DNA of 64,000 nucleotides from Zopfochytrium polystomum (Eukaryota > Chytridiomycota > Chytridiomycetes > Chytridiales > Chytridiaceae): assembly GCA_025765615.1 (NCBI GenBank), contig JAIVFJ010000030.1, positions 1 through 64,000 on the forward strand. Direction: 5' to 3'. How positions within the stretch are numbered: the first letter of the stretch is position 1; every line of letters starts with the position of its first letter. The translations under genes and the position numbers were made by a program. Shown one piece after another: positions 46,783-58,503 of this stretch. The notes beneath the pieces are model-generated. The model was given only the letters and a program-made list of their open reading frames with translations. It made no database searches and was not told where the DNA came from.

Positions 46783-48832
46783 ATGGCGCCTGCTCCAACC
46801 GCAGCAGCGGCCCGGCCGCCGGCAACGCTGCCAGCGACTCCTAACACTGCTTCAGCCACCACCTCCACGACCGCAGCTACTACTACTACTACCCCATCGC
46901 AGCGACAGCAGCCCCCTCCCTCCGCGCAGATCTCCGAGAAGCTGCGCCTGCAGCGCACCGTCGCAGACATCGTCGCTGAGCTGATCCAGGCCCAGGCCGA
47001 CGGGCGGGACGTCAACCTCAACGCCTTGCGCGGTCAGTTCTCCAAGAAGCACAAGCTCGGCTCGAACCCGCGGCTCGTCGATATTATCGCGGGAATCCCC
47101 CACCAGCACAGGGCCGCCTTGCTCCCCCAGTTGCGCGCGAAACCCGTCAGGACTGCCTCCGGGGTGAGTCGAAGGGAGGGGCGGGAGTGGTCACGATGTG
47201 GACCCTGGTCGCCGCAGATCTTGTTCTTTTGCAGCCCTCTCCAACAACAATGCATACTCATGACCCTACCGTTTCTTCTTCTAGATCGCTGTCGTTGCAG
47301 TAATGTGCAAACCACATCGATGCCCGCACATTGCCATGACTGGAAATATTTGTGTGTAAGTGGGTCACTCTTGACGGTCTTACCTTCCCTCGATCTTACA
47401 CTCCGCACACCCGCTCGAAATCGATTCAGCTACTGCCCCGGGGGTCCAGATTCAGACTTTGAATACTCAACCCAGTCGTACACTGGCTACGAGCCAACCA
47501 GCATGCGAGCTATCCGTGCCCGCTACGACCCGTACGATCAGGCGAGGGGCCGGATCGACCAGCTAAAGTCCCTTGGCCACAGCGTCGACAAGGTCGAGTA
47601 CATCATCATGGGTGGAACGTTCATGTCCCTGCCGGAAGACTACAGGAACTGGTTTATCGCAAACCTGCATGATGCGCTTTCAGGCCACGCCAGCAACGAC
47701 GTGGACGAATCGGTGCGGTTTTCGGAGCAAAGCCTGACAAAGTGCATTGGAATAACGATTGAGACACGACCGGACTGGTGTTTGAAACCACATTTGAGGT
47801 GGGAGGGTCAAGTCTCTTTTGCAATTGTTGCCTGCAAACCCTGCGAATTTCTGATCTCACTTTTACCGCTTCAGTCAGATGCTCAGATATGGATGCACTC
47901 GACTGGAGATTGGCGTTCAAAGCGTCTACGAAGACGTTGCACGCGACACCAATCGGGGGCACACGGTCAAAGCAGTATGCGAAACTTTCACTCTCGCAAA
48001 GGACGCGGGGTACAAGATCGTCGCGCACATGATGCCCGACCTTCCCAACGTGGGCATGGAGCGGGACCTTTTCCAGTTCATGGAGTTCTTTGAGAATCCC
48101 GCTTTCCGACCTGACGGCCTAAAGCTATATCCGACCCTGGTCATTCGCGGAACTGGTCTGTACGAGCTTTGGAGAACGGGTCGGTACAAAAACTACACAC
48201 CAGACGCGCTCGTGGATCTGATTGCTCGGATCATGGCGCTCGTGCCGCCGTGGATGCGAATTTATCGCGTGCAGAGGGACATCCCTATGCCGTTGGTCAC
48301 ATCCGGCGTTGAATACGGCAACCTGCGCGAGCTGGCGTTGCAGCGCATGCGCGACTTCGGCACCGAGTGCCGGGACGTGCGGACGCGCGAGGTGGGGATC
48401 CAGGACATCCACCACAAGATCCAGCCGTCGCAGGTAGAGCTGATTCGGCGCGACTACACGGCCAACGACGGGTGGGAGACGTTTTTGACGTACGAGGACC
48501 CGCGGCAGGACATTCTGATCGGGCTGCTCCGCCTGCGCGCGCTGAACCCGGACACGGCGTTCCGCCCGGAGCTGCGGCACCCGGACGGCCCAGTTTCCAT
48601 GATCCGCGAGCTGCACGTGTACGGCACGGCCGTGCCGATCCACAACCGCGATCCAACAAAGTTTCAGCACCAAGGGTTTGGCACGCTCCTGATGGAGGAG
48701 GCGGAGCGGATCGCGAGGGAGGAGCACGGGGCTGTGAAGATTGCGGTGATTGCCGGCGTCGGAACGAGGCACTATTACCGCAAGCTGGGGTACGAGCTGG
48801 ACGGGCCGTACATGTCCAAAATGCTTGTTTGA
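46783..48832 (+). CDS. ELP3: Elongator complex subunit Elp3 (tRNA uridine carboxymethylation) (592 aa)
   Basis: Four exons, 46783-47163, 47285-47355, 47430-47798 and 47875-48832, close in phase. The radical-SAM cluster motif [17 protein letters not shown] forms across intron 2, followed by [19 protein letters not shown] and [13 protein letters not shown]. The C-terminal acetyltransferase domain has [16 protein letters not shown] and [15 protein letters not shown]. Elp3 is the catalytic subunit of Elongator, which adds cm5 side chains to wobble U34 of tRNAs using acetyl-CoA and SAM. Length and motif order are those of eukaryotic Elp3. The first about 50 residues (Ala/Thr/Pro-rich) are unusual for the family. 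It is divergent from RPT3 and only 98 bp upstream of the next gene. Confidence 0.97.
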
Positions 48833-48930
48833 CTGGAATGATGTTGGACTGCTTTTTTAACGGCAATATATTTTTTTTTTTTTGTGGTTCCCCCGACTCA
48901 AAGTCCAAAATCTGCAAGATCGCGCACACG

Positions 48931-49940
48931 ATGTCTGCGCCGTCCGCCGTCGCCGCCGCCTCGATCGCAGAGGCAAAACGGATGCTGCGCCGCGACCTTC
49001 GCAAGCGCCTCGCCGCTGTCTCCCAAGAGTCCATCCAGAGGCAAAGCCTCGCCGTGACCGAGCAGATCATCGCCATGCCGTGAGCCTCCGAAAAAAAATA
49101 AATAGAACAGCTGGCCGCCCACAGCACCAACTGACTTGCCCTTTTTGCCCTTATCCGCACCACCACCCATTAAAAAAAAAAAAAAAAAAGCGAATTCAAA
49201 GCAGCGCGCACCGTGTCCATCTTCATCAGCAAAGAAAGTAAGAGTTTCCGACCCCCCCTTTACCCACCTCCTAATTATCCACCACTCTTTCCCACCAAAA
49301 AGACTCTGCGGAATTCTCCACCCGCCACCTCCTAGCGCACCTCCTCGACCCTCCGCCGTCGACGCGCAAGAAGCACACGTACATCCCGCACTGCACGGGG
49401 CCGACGCACATGGCGATGGTGCTGGTGCAGTCGGCGGCGGACCTCGCGAGCCTGCCGCTGAACGCGATGGGGATCCGCGAGCCGCCGGCGGGCGACCGGA
49501 GCCGGGCGAGCGCGTTGCCGGAGGAGGAGGAGGAGGCGGAGGAGGTGGAGGGCGAGGGCGAGGCCGACGAGGGACGGCAACGAGGGCGGCGGCCGCTGCC
49601 GCCGGAGGGGTACGGCGTGGATTTGGTGGTGATGCCCGGGATGGGGTTTGACCGGGAGGGGTGGAGGATCGGGTACGGGCGCGGGTGAGTTTGTGCTGTT
49701 GTTCTTTTTTCCCTTTTTTTTTTTTTGGTTTGAGGGTTGGGAGGTTGGGGGTTCTGAAAGCGTTTTTGACCCACCAGATACTACGACCGGTTCCTCGCGG
49801 CCTGCGAGGCGTACAACGCGAGGGTTGGGCGGCCAAAGACGTTGACGGTGGCGGTGGCGCTGAAGGAGCAGATTATCGAGGGCAGCGTGCCGCGCGACGA
49901 GTTTGACGTGAAGCCAGATCGGTTGGTGGTCATGGAGTGA
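48931..49940 (+). CDS. FAU1: 5-formyltetrahydrofolate cyclo-ligase (246 aa)
   Basis: Four exons, 48931-49079, 49191-49237, 49303-49684 and 49778-49940, close in phase. It contains the N-terminal RRDLRKRL segment, ARTVSIFISKE, the substrate region VDLVVMPGMGFDREGWRIG and the ATP/phosphate-binding end GYYDRFLAACEAY, which is assembled over the last intron. The family converts 5-formyl-THF to 5,10-methenyl-THF with ATP, feeding one-carbon metabolism. An acidic Glu-rich insertion sits at about residues 135-155, absent in bacterial relatives. Its first intron ends in a run of 18 A followed directly by G as the splice acceptor. It follows ELP3 in the same direction at 98 bp. Confidence 0.92.
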
Positions 49941-50118
49941 AAGAGGGACCGAGTGAATGCTTGTACGGGTGTGTGTGTGCGTGCGTGTGCGTGCGTGTGC
50001 GCAAAGCGGAGTGGACAACAACGGACGAGCACTGTTCAACACTTTGAGGGAACGTTTTTATCTCGACCGCCTTTTCGGCTCTACGAGAAAAAGTTTGCGG
50101 CTCCTGCGTCCGCTTCCA

Positions 50119-51284
50119 TCACACAACAAACAGCGGATCCCGGTCGACCTTGCTCACAACCACCTCGACGACGCCGCCGCTCTCGCCGCCGTCTCCGTCT
50201 CCACCCGTGTTGCCGCCGCCAACGACGCCGTTCATCAGCGCCTCCAGCTTGCCGCGCAGCACGCCCGCCAGGTACCCGCGCTCCGTGTTGCTGTGCTCGC
50301 ACAGCACGACCGCCGTGCCCGCCGCCGCCGCCGCGAGCACCTCGTGGTGCGACATCTCGCCCGTCAGAAACACGTCCACCGACCCGGCGAGACCCGCGAG
50401 CACCGACGCCCCCGACCCGGCGCAGATACCGACCGATCGCACCGTCACGTCCGACAGCCGCGCGGCGGTGAAGGGCAGCGAGACACGTACTGTATACGTC
50501 ATGTGTGCATGTGTGTGTGTGTGCGTGCATCAAGCGTAAGAGTTAGCCTCAAAAAAGCAGAACAAAATCCAAAAAACATACCATGCTCCAGCCCTAACCA
50601 CGCCTTGACCCTCCCGACCACCTCGTCCAATCCCACGGGCGCATCCATCTCCACAACCCTGCCCGCCCCGGCACCCTCCTGCCCGACCACGGCGCCGGCC
50701 TTTACCGCCGGCGCGACCGTCACGGCCCTGACCGTCGCCGACCGGCTCGCCCACTCCTTCAGCTCGTCAAACCCGACCGTCCCCCTGTCACCTCCGCCGC
50801 TTAAGCCGACCACGCCGCGCGCCAGCCAGTCGTTCACACCGCCCCAGGCGGCGTCCGCGGCGGTGTGCGGCGACAGCACGGCGACGGCGGCGGCGGCGCA
50901 ACGCAGGGCGACGGCCTGGGCGGGGTCGGCGGGGGTCATGCGCTTGAAGGGGCGGAAGAGCGGCGGGTGGTAGGCGACGATTGCGGAGGACGCGTAGCGC
51001 GGGGCGAGGGCGAGGGCTTCGGTCAGGACGGGGGCGGAGAGGTCGTTTGCGAGGAAGACCAGGTGGCGGCGGCGGCGGCCGGGGGACTGCGGGGTGGGCA
51101 ACTGCTGCTGTGTGGAGGTGGTGGGCGGCGGGACGATGGATGCGGCGGAGTCCGCGGGGAAGGGCTCGATGAGGAGGCCAACGTTGTCCCAGGAGGTCTC
51201 TGCGAGGGAGAGCGGGAAGAGCGCGTCGATGGCGGCGAGAGTGCGCCGCGCGAGCGAGGTTGTTGGCGCCGTTTTGGTGGTCAT
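50119..51284 (-). CDS. NIF3/DUF34 family protein (357 aa)
   Basis: Two exons, 51284-50582 and 50489-50119, close in phase. Family hallmarks: N-terminal SLAETSWDNVGLLIEP, metal ligands in IVAYHPPLFRP and VLSPHTAADAA, then the C-terminal half VGICAGSG, VDVFLTGEMSHHEVLAAAA and LCEHSNTERGYL. Together these form the dinuclear-metal NIF3 fold. The family is broadly conserved; its biochemical role is unsettled (some members are annotated GTP cyclohydrolase 1 type 2), so no reaction is assigned. A 30-residue Pro/Gln/Arg-rich insertion follows the first block. It is convergent with FAU1. The intron carries a CA-rich tract before its 3' splice site. Confidence 0.9.
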
Positions 51285-51847
51285 TATTGGATTCTTTTTC
51301 TCTCCTCCTCTCTCGCAGGGGCCAGTCCCCGCTTCAAAGTCGAATCCTTCTGCGCGTGGGCCAATCGGCCTGTGGCAACCACAGCTTGCCCTTGCCAAAC
51401 TTTCACTTCTGAAGATGAGAGAAACTGTATGTCAGCACTCTACCTCAATCGGTGCGTGAGAATCTGCGCTGACTGCTCTCAAAGCCCAGTGAGCACTTCG
51501 GTTTTTGCCACTTCTGGGGCGAGCCTGGACATTCTGTGGTCAAACTGTCCTAAGCTTGCTGCATTTTCCTTGGTGTGTGTGTGTGTGTGTGTGTGTGCGT
51601 GCTAAGTATCAGACCAAAATGCGACCCTAATTATTCTCACGAACCTCGTAATCACACAAATAAGGAGGGTGCAGAAGGGAAGAAGGGTTTTCCAAAGTAT
51701 AATCGGGTCTCGAGCAGGCTGGCAAAGAGCAGCGGGAAGCGGGGAGCGCGCTTACCCCAACAGTTGCACCCACAGCGAATGTCTATCTTTTTTTTTTTTT
51801 TTTTGAAAACGTGCAAATAACATTTGGGTCACGTTCTCCAAGCAACA

Positions 51848-53789
51848 ATGTGTAGTCGCGAGGCAACCGTGCCCGTCGCCGCCGTCGGCACCACCGCGAT
51901 CCGGCCGCCACGCGACGCAGTACCCCTCACGTCCTTGAGTACGCGTCCCAAATGCCTGCAGGGCAACTGGCTGGAGAACCAGCTGCGGCACGAGGACGAA
52001 GTCGCGGTAAACACCTGGGGGCTGGGGGCATAGCACGCGGCGGTGGAAACTTAGTGCTCATCTCTCGTTTTGCACCTCCCCCTTACTCCCGCCCCTACCG
52101 CCCGCGTTTTCTTCACGCTCACCACAACAACAACACCGGGAACCCTCCACCCGCCTCCTTTTTGCGTACACACCCAATAAAAAACAGGACTTTATTTTCA
52201 AGCGTGATCTCGTCCCGACGGCGACCGCCCCGGACGGCAGCACGACCGTCGTCGCGCCGGCGGGCACGCCGTACTTTGACCACCACAAGCCCGAAGAGTC
52301 CGGGCTGACTTGGACGCGGCTGTACGCGCACCTCGCCGCGCTCCACCAGCCGCCGCCGCCGCCGTCGTCTCGGCCGCCGCTGCACAGCGCGACCGTGCTG
52401 AAGCCGGGGGGAACTCACGCGACAGCCTGCGATCCACCAACTCAGGACCAGCGGCAGCCGCCGCACCACTTTCCACAGAAGCCGCCGATACCGCCGCTCC
52501 CGCCGCTCCCGCATCACCAGGCGCTCCTCCTGCCGTTCCTCCCGCGCAACCACAACCACTACCACAGCGCCGCGGCGCACCGCGGCACCCACGCGGTACA
52601 CCACCCCTCCATCAAGACGACCACTACCGCCGCCTCCTACCCTCAGCCGCAGCCGCACCGTTGCGCGACGGTTGACCCGCCGCCGCCGGCGTCGTGCCCG
52701 GCCGGCAACGTGCTCCGCGACGGCGACACGGTGACGGTCCAAGCGGTTGGGGCGGCGGCCGCGCGCACGTCTGCAGCGGCGTGGGAGGGCGCTACCTCCG
52801 TTTGCGCGGGCGTGGGCGGGGCTCCGGGGCTGCAACTGACGTACGACGGGTGGACGCGGAGCGGGGGTCATCTGCGGGTGGTTGCGGGTCCGGCGGCGGC
52901 GTCGGCAGCAGCATCAGCAGCGGGGGGTGCGTCGACGACGGAGGGCATGCGGTCGCGCGCGTCGTTCCGGGTGGTCAAAGTCGGATCGGCTACTGGCGTG
53001 GCGGCTGGGCGGCGGCATTGGGGCTGCGGCGGAGGCGATGCGGGCGACGACGTGGTTCGCTGCGGGGATCGATTCCGGCTGGTGACGACCTGCGCCGGTG
53101 TCCAGGTCGGTTTGTTGCTGTGTAGAGGGGGGTTGTTGTTTGGGTGTCAGCGTGGAAAGTGAGGGGGTTAGTTTGGGGCTGGAGCGTCATCAGCGTTTTC
53201 GCGTTCTTACCCTTCTTTTCTTTTTCGCGCGTGCGAAACGTGATCCACGCCAGATGGCGCTCCGGCTGCCGTCCGTGTCGCTAAACAACCTGCCTGGCGG
53301 CGGCGACGTCAACCAGGCGCCCGTCCTGACAGAGGCTCTGACTGAGCCCGAAACCGGTACGAAAATCGTTCCTTGCAACCTGCATTTCGATGGGAACGCG
53401 GACCGTTACCACTAACCCACTAACTCGCCCATCGACACTTTTTTTTCAAAAAAAAAAAAAAAAAAAAAGTCCTCACCGTCTATCCTGCGCACGTCCGTGC
53501 GCCGCCTCTTCCGCCGGCGGCAGAGGCTGTCGTTCGCGGAGCCGCTTACCGGATCGAGTGCGCCAGAACCGGGCGTCAGCTGGCTGTGCAGCGGCGTCGG
53601 AGTGTGCTCACACTCTTTGGGCTGGGCCTCGTCGAAGGTAGTGGAGGTGGGGTGTCCCGTACCGTGAATGGCGGCGGTGCTGTTGGCGGCGGGTTTTGCG
53701 CTGTTCTTGTGCGGGAGCGCGCAAAGGCGGGCCGTGTGGTCGACACTGCCGACTGCGGGGAAGACGGCAGCATTTGGGAGTTTCGTTGA
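51848..53789 (+). CDS. Hypothetical protein, possibly CFAP161-like (457 aa)
   Basis: Five exons, 51848-52006, 52188-53105, 53254-53356, 53470-53637 and 53764-53789, close in phase. The N terminus has KCLQGNWLENQLRHEDEVAD then FIFKRDL. A long low-complexity Pro/His/Gln insertion (residues about 95-200) is followed by CPAGNVLRDGDTVTVQAVG, a second Ala/Gly-rich part, CGDRFRLVTTCAG, and the end AAYRIECARTGRQLAV...DGSIWEFR. The GNW start, the 'conduct of state' beta-rich blocks and the TGRQLAV/TLFG region recall cilia- and flagella-associated protein 161, an axonemal protein; similarity is only at motif level and from memory. If right, the organism makes flagella. The third intron ends in 21 A then G. 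Exon joins are well supported by phase, the function is not. Confidence 0.5.
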
Positions 53790-54054
53790 GAGATGTCAAG
53801 TTCGTTCACTGCACGGCCCCCAACTCCGCGATTTGGGCTGCAATTGCTTTCAAGTGTATTATACGCCTTTCCCCAAATCAAACCATTCACCGTTATAACA
53901 TCAGTGAAACATTGCGAAGTATGGCTGTTCCCACAATGTGGAGGACAATATTCAAATTTAAAACAAAATCGTACGTGACGGTCAAGGTTACGCATCGAGT
54001 GGCGCCTTGCAATCGTCTACTCTCTTGCGTCTAAAATAGTCGACTGAATTCCAA

Positions 54055-57000
54055 CTAGATCGAGTATCCTGCTGCGCTCGATTGACCTGTGGCCAATCGT
54101 TCAAGAAGGGCACATCGGGCCTGGCAACGATCTGCGATCGCCTGCATCAACTTTCCCACCTCCCGGCATTCTCTTGAGAGACCACCGCAGTCGGTCAGCC
54201 ATGTGGCCCACCTATTCCAAGAAGTGCGATTGGAGTCCCCATCAAGTGGCGGTGACGAACACGTTACTGATTGAAGCGACAAAGGGCTTTTCCAGGTCTC
54301 GCGAGGCCAGCTCCTTCCGGGTACTCCTGGAATGAAATGGCAAAAAGCGCTGCCGCTGGAGTGAGGCGGTTGACGCGATGAGGAATTCTGCCGGTGTGGC
54401 TCTGTGATGGACACCGGAGAGCCCGGCGCACCGGATGCATTGGACGTCACTCCAGGTGTGACAATCCACGTGACGTAAATTTCATCCGCAAAAGCCGACA
54501 TAAGGATTGGCCACAGCCCTAGCACGGCCTGTAGAGCGGCATGAAAGGCGGGGTTACAATGAGGGGTGCCAGGAAACGTTTCAGGAGAAGCGGCGATCGC
54601 AGCGCACACGTCAAGGGCGGCGACCGGAGGAACTGGAAGTGGCGAAAGTTCGCTAATGGCAAGATGAAGGCGAGACGCAAAGAGGGAAGAGAGTGCACGA
54701 GATTGATGGTGAGGAACGGGTGAATTTGCGCGAAGGATCTGCGTTTCGTCCCAGTTTTCAGCTGAATCTAAGCGCACCAAGTGGAAAAATCAGCTACAAA
54801 TATATACCGCGACTTTAACTCACGGATTTTCATATGAGCCTGCGTGATGGAAAGGATTTGAAAGCTGGCAAGATCCTTGGGGTCTCTTGACTCTGCGCGG
54901 ATGGCCGTATCCATTAAGATGGCGTACTCGACGGCAAAGTTCAGGAGCAGCTCGTGATAACAAACATGTCTCGAGGCTAGAGTGAATACGCAAGTCCACA
55001 GTTGATTGCTGAAATCGGTGTTGCGGGACGCAATCTGAGTTGGAGTGGAGAGTCGATTCGTGTCGGCTCCATGTTTTACCATTCGATTCGCCAACCAGCG
55101 TCCGCGAGCACTGGAATGCTGCTGGTCTCCGAGGACGGGTCGAAAAGCAACGATTATTCGACGGAGAATCGGTGTGAATGGAAGGTCAGCAGCATTAGGA
55201 AACCAAGATTCGGCCGCGCTACTCCGCAAAACAGGATCTTCGAAAAACGACGGTGTGGAAGACTGCGGTGCGCTGCTCACGAAAGAAATCTTCGTACTTG
55301 GAGGGGTGGTGAAAGCACTGCAGGATTCCGACCTCCGCAGGGCTGTTGTGGAAAGCACTTTGGCGTCACATGCTTGAGCTTGGACGTATGAGCGCGGCAC
55401 TTTGCATTCGTTGACTAACCACTCCTTCACATTTGGATCAAGGGTTTGCGTGAATTTGGTCAGGCCACGCCAATCCGACATATGCGCGTTTAATCGAAAC
55501 CAAGCGGGGACTCGTCCATCATCCAAAAAAACTCGAACACACCGCGTCTTTCCCTCTCGAAGCGCCACCGCGAAAGCGGCGCACGAGTTTTCCGTAGGGT
55601 TTACACGACCATCTTCCAGGAAAACTTTCAAAGCATCAACTTGGTCTTTACGGACAAGTTGGCAAAGTATGCGCAGTGAGTCGATTCCTGGAGTGAGGCA
55701 ATCCTTGGCCTTGAGAAGGTGCCTTAAGACTGCAGGTTCATTCAACGCATCAAAGAAGCAAGTGCGGGCAAGAAACGAGTCCTGCAGCTGAACGTTGTGG
55801 CGCATGAGAATGCTTTTCACAATTTCGGGGTCTTTACAGTTGATGGCAGTCTTCAAAAGAGTCGTTCGCTCGAAGCTTTTGTCCAGCAGCGATTCCCCGA
55901 AAATTCGAAGAAACAGATTCAGGCGGCTCGATCGGATGCAACCAATCGCACTCCGTAATAGAATTTCTGTGCTAAGGCTGAAGGAAAATTGAAGTGGTCC
56001 CCGTTTGACGCCGTGCGAAGAATGGTGAACATCCGTCGGAGTCGCCTTGGCTTCGCGCAAAAGTTCTTCCACAATGTGGGACTGCCCGCGAAGGCATGCA
56101 TCAGCGAAGAATATTCCTGACTCGGTAAGGAAGCACGCTATGTTGTCACAAAGATTAGCGATAAACATTCGTGGTGCTGGAGTTCCTATCAATCGGAAGA
56201 AAGTGTCGCAAACAATAGTAAAAAGAACTGTCCCAAGTGCGCCACGCGTCGACGAGAATTCCTGTTGCCATCGAGAGTATTCATCAAGCAGCAAAGGTTT
56301 GTTGCGCAGGGCCTCTGAATCACGCTCGATACATGACACTATCGCGAAAACAACCCCTCGTAGTACTGTCTGTGACTCTTGGAACTGATCAGCGGATAAT
56401 CTGTGTTGCGAATGGAGGTTCGCAACAGTCTCCTGAGCAGATAAATCAACAAGTGCGAGGTAATAGAAAGGGTGAAGTGAGTGGAAGTTGATTCCGGCAA
56501 TGGTCGGCCCATAATTAAATGGTAGCGGCAGCTCGTGGAAGGATTCTGCCCTGTGATTCAACAAGAACCGTGTCAGATGGCGGTGTATGAAGGCATATCG
56601 AGTCGGTGGAGCGCAAATAGAGGGAAGCAACGGCTCTAATGGCAGTAGTGAGTGTTACGGGGCAAGGAGAAGAGTGTAAAACGTACCGTCGTCGACGCAC
56701 ATGCTCCATGTTGGTGAGTCTTGACCGAGTTCTTGGCGCGGAAGGGGGAATGTCTGGTCGTTGCTAGTTTGAGCCCCGCAACTCTCTTCGTTGCCATGGC
56801 TACAGCTTCTGTAAGCAAAGACGTCACCAAAGAGCGCGCCATAGGGACTAGTCATTGCTGGCTCGTTGGGCCAGATGGCATAGCGATCGCTGTCATGCCT
56901 GAGTGGCGTTTGGGTGGGACCATGCTGATTGCGATCGGGGTCATCTCCATGAGAGCCGCAGACGCCTTCATCACCGGCAGCACCCGCAAGGTTGTTGGTA

Positions 57001-57191
57001 GAGTCAGAATAGCGCAAGAGGCCTCGGAGGCGACTCAGATCGTGGGGATGAAGGTAGAGAAGGATCTCTTCGGCAACGGCACGGTTGAGGTCGAGCAGAG
57101 GGTGGTTCCATGTCATGCACGCGATTGCGATTGCGACAAATGATCGGGAAACAAGTAGCCAATTGATGCGAAACCATGTACACCGCCGCAA
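54055..57191 (-). CDS. F-box-like, degenerate ankyrin-repeat protein (about 1,009 aa)
   Basis: Three exons, 57191-56687, 56635-54824 and 54767-54055, close in phase (GTACGT...CATTAG; GTGAGT...GCTTAG). The N terminus contains an F-box-like helix-turn motif (LNRAVAEEILLYLHPHDLSR), typical for fungal F-box/ankyrin proteins. The centre has helix pairs that look like worn ankyrin repeats: FFADACLRGQSHIVEELL, LLKTAINCKDPEIVKSILM and VDALKVFLEDGRVNPTE. The C-terminal part is Ser/Pro-rich, then helical. If the F-box is genuine, it would recruit substrates to an SCF ubiquitin ligase; this is inference. Translation could also begin at the Met 25 codons downstream (57116). Codon use is less GC3-biased than in the housekeeping genes. 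Confidence 0.65.
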
Positions 57192-58503
57192 AGACGCCGT
57201 AACTTGCTCTCATCAACAGTTGTCAGAGCCGGTTTCTTCGACCTGCTCCTCCCTTGGAGTGAGTTTTGTTGGGTGCTCTCTAAAGTAATTGGTGATTATC
57301 AGCTTTTGTTTTAATTTCATTGATTGCTAATAAACTTTCCTGTCCCATATTTTTATTGTAACTGACTGAAAAAAGGGATCCGTCTTTACATCTACATTGA
57401 CAAAAAATGCCTTGATGGAAGCCTCGAAATTAAAGTGCGTGGGGGATTCAGTTTCACTTCAACTGTATCCCATTCAAACTTCCAACGCCAGAAATTAGAA
57501 GAATACCTTTGAACAGTGAACAGCCTTCAGAAATTTAGGGCCTGCAGTGGACAAATTCTGCAGAATAATTTAAATGGTAAGGCCAAACACTGTGGTAAAT
57601 TGGCAATTGCAAGGTAGGGCTTGAGCCATTGAGTGAATTTAGACCAAAAGACCGAATTTCTTTCTGTTAATATCTGTGCTCAAGTGTTCCGACTGTTGCT
57701 TCAACATGGTCAATCGGTGATCAAACATTGACAAATATAATTTATTGGACATATACACATCCAATAAGTGACAGAAGAAGGGGCAGAATTATTTATTGGC
57801 CAGTTATGTTGGGACTCAGGAGAAATAGTGTTTCTGCAGGTTTCAATCTATCCATCAGCAAACAGTTTATGACATGTTCTTAATTTCCTGACATTTCCGT
57901 GTCATAGCACTGAATTTGTATGTTTGCGCCCCCCCCCCGTGTGTTGATGTGTTATTGTTTTGAATCAAGAGAAAGCAGATTGCCGTGCAAAGGTGCAGCT
58001 CTCAATGACTGCCACGGGTGCATCCATCCATCCATTCGTCCATCCACGATTCCATATCCCGGATAACAAATGATCCATACTTGTGTTGATGCACAAGGTT
58101 GGCGGGAAGTAGTACGTGCAGGGCACGTCACCCAAAGATTGAAAAAAAAATGGAGGGAGGGGTTTCTCCCAAAGGGACACGTCAGTGCGCGCCTCTTGCC
58201 GCTTTGTGTTTGTTGTCGTCGGTAAACAAAGTGGCTCTCTCTCGTTCAGCCACCAGTGGGGAGCGCAATTGGAGAGCAGCCTGGCCTTGCTGAGTTCCAA
58301 AAAAGGAATAAACAGTAGAGTAAAGTTCTCCCAAAATAAAAACAAACCAAAAAAAAAACAAAAAAACGAGACTGCGAAGAAAGAAGAAAGAATGAAATGG
58401 GCGACAAAAAGAAAAGAAAAAAGAAAAGAAAAGAAAAAAAAAAAAATCAAAAACACACACAGATATTCGCTTTGCTTCCAACAACCTCCCCACACCCACA
58501 CGA
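57192..58503. other. AT-rich intergenic region
   Basis: No supported gene; 57.3-57.95 kb is the most AT-rich non-TE stretch. A/AG-rich tract 58320-58447 precedes the next start codon. Confidence 0.5.

Noticed and set aside
46573..48093. Single long plus-strand frame starting in the GA repeat
   Set aside because: It is ELP3 exon 1 read through the GA tract upstream and through introns 1-3; the spliced model restores the Elp3 motifs.
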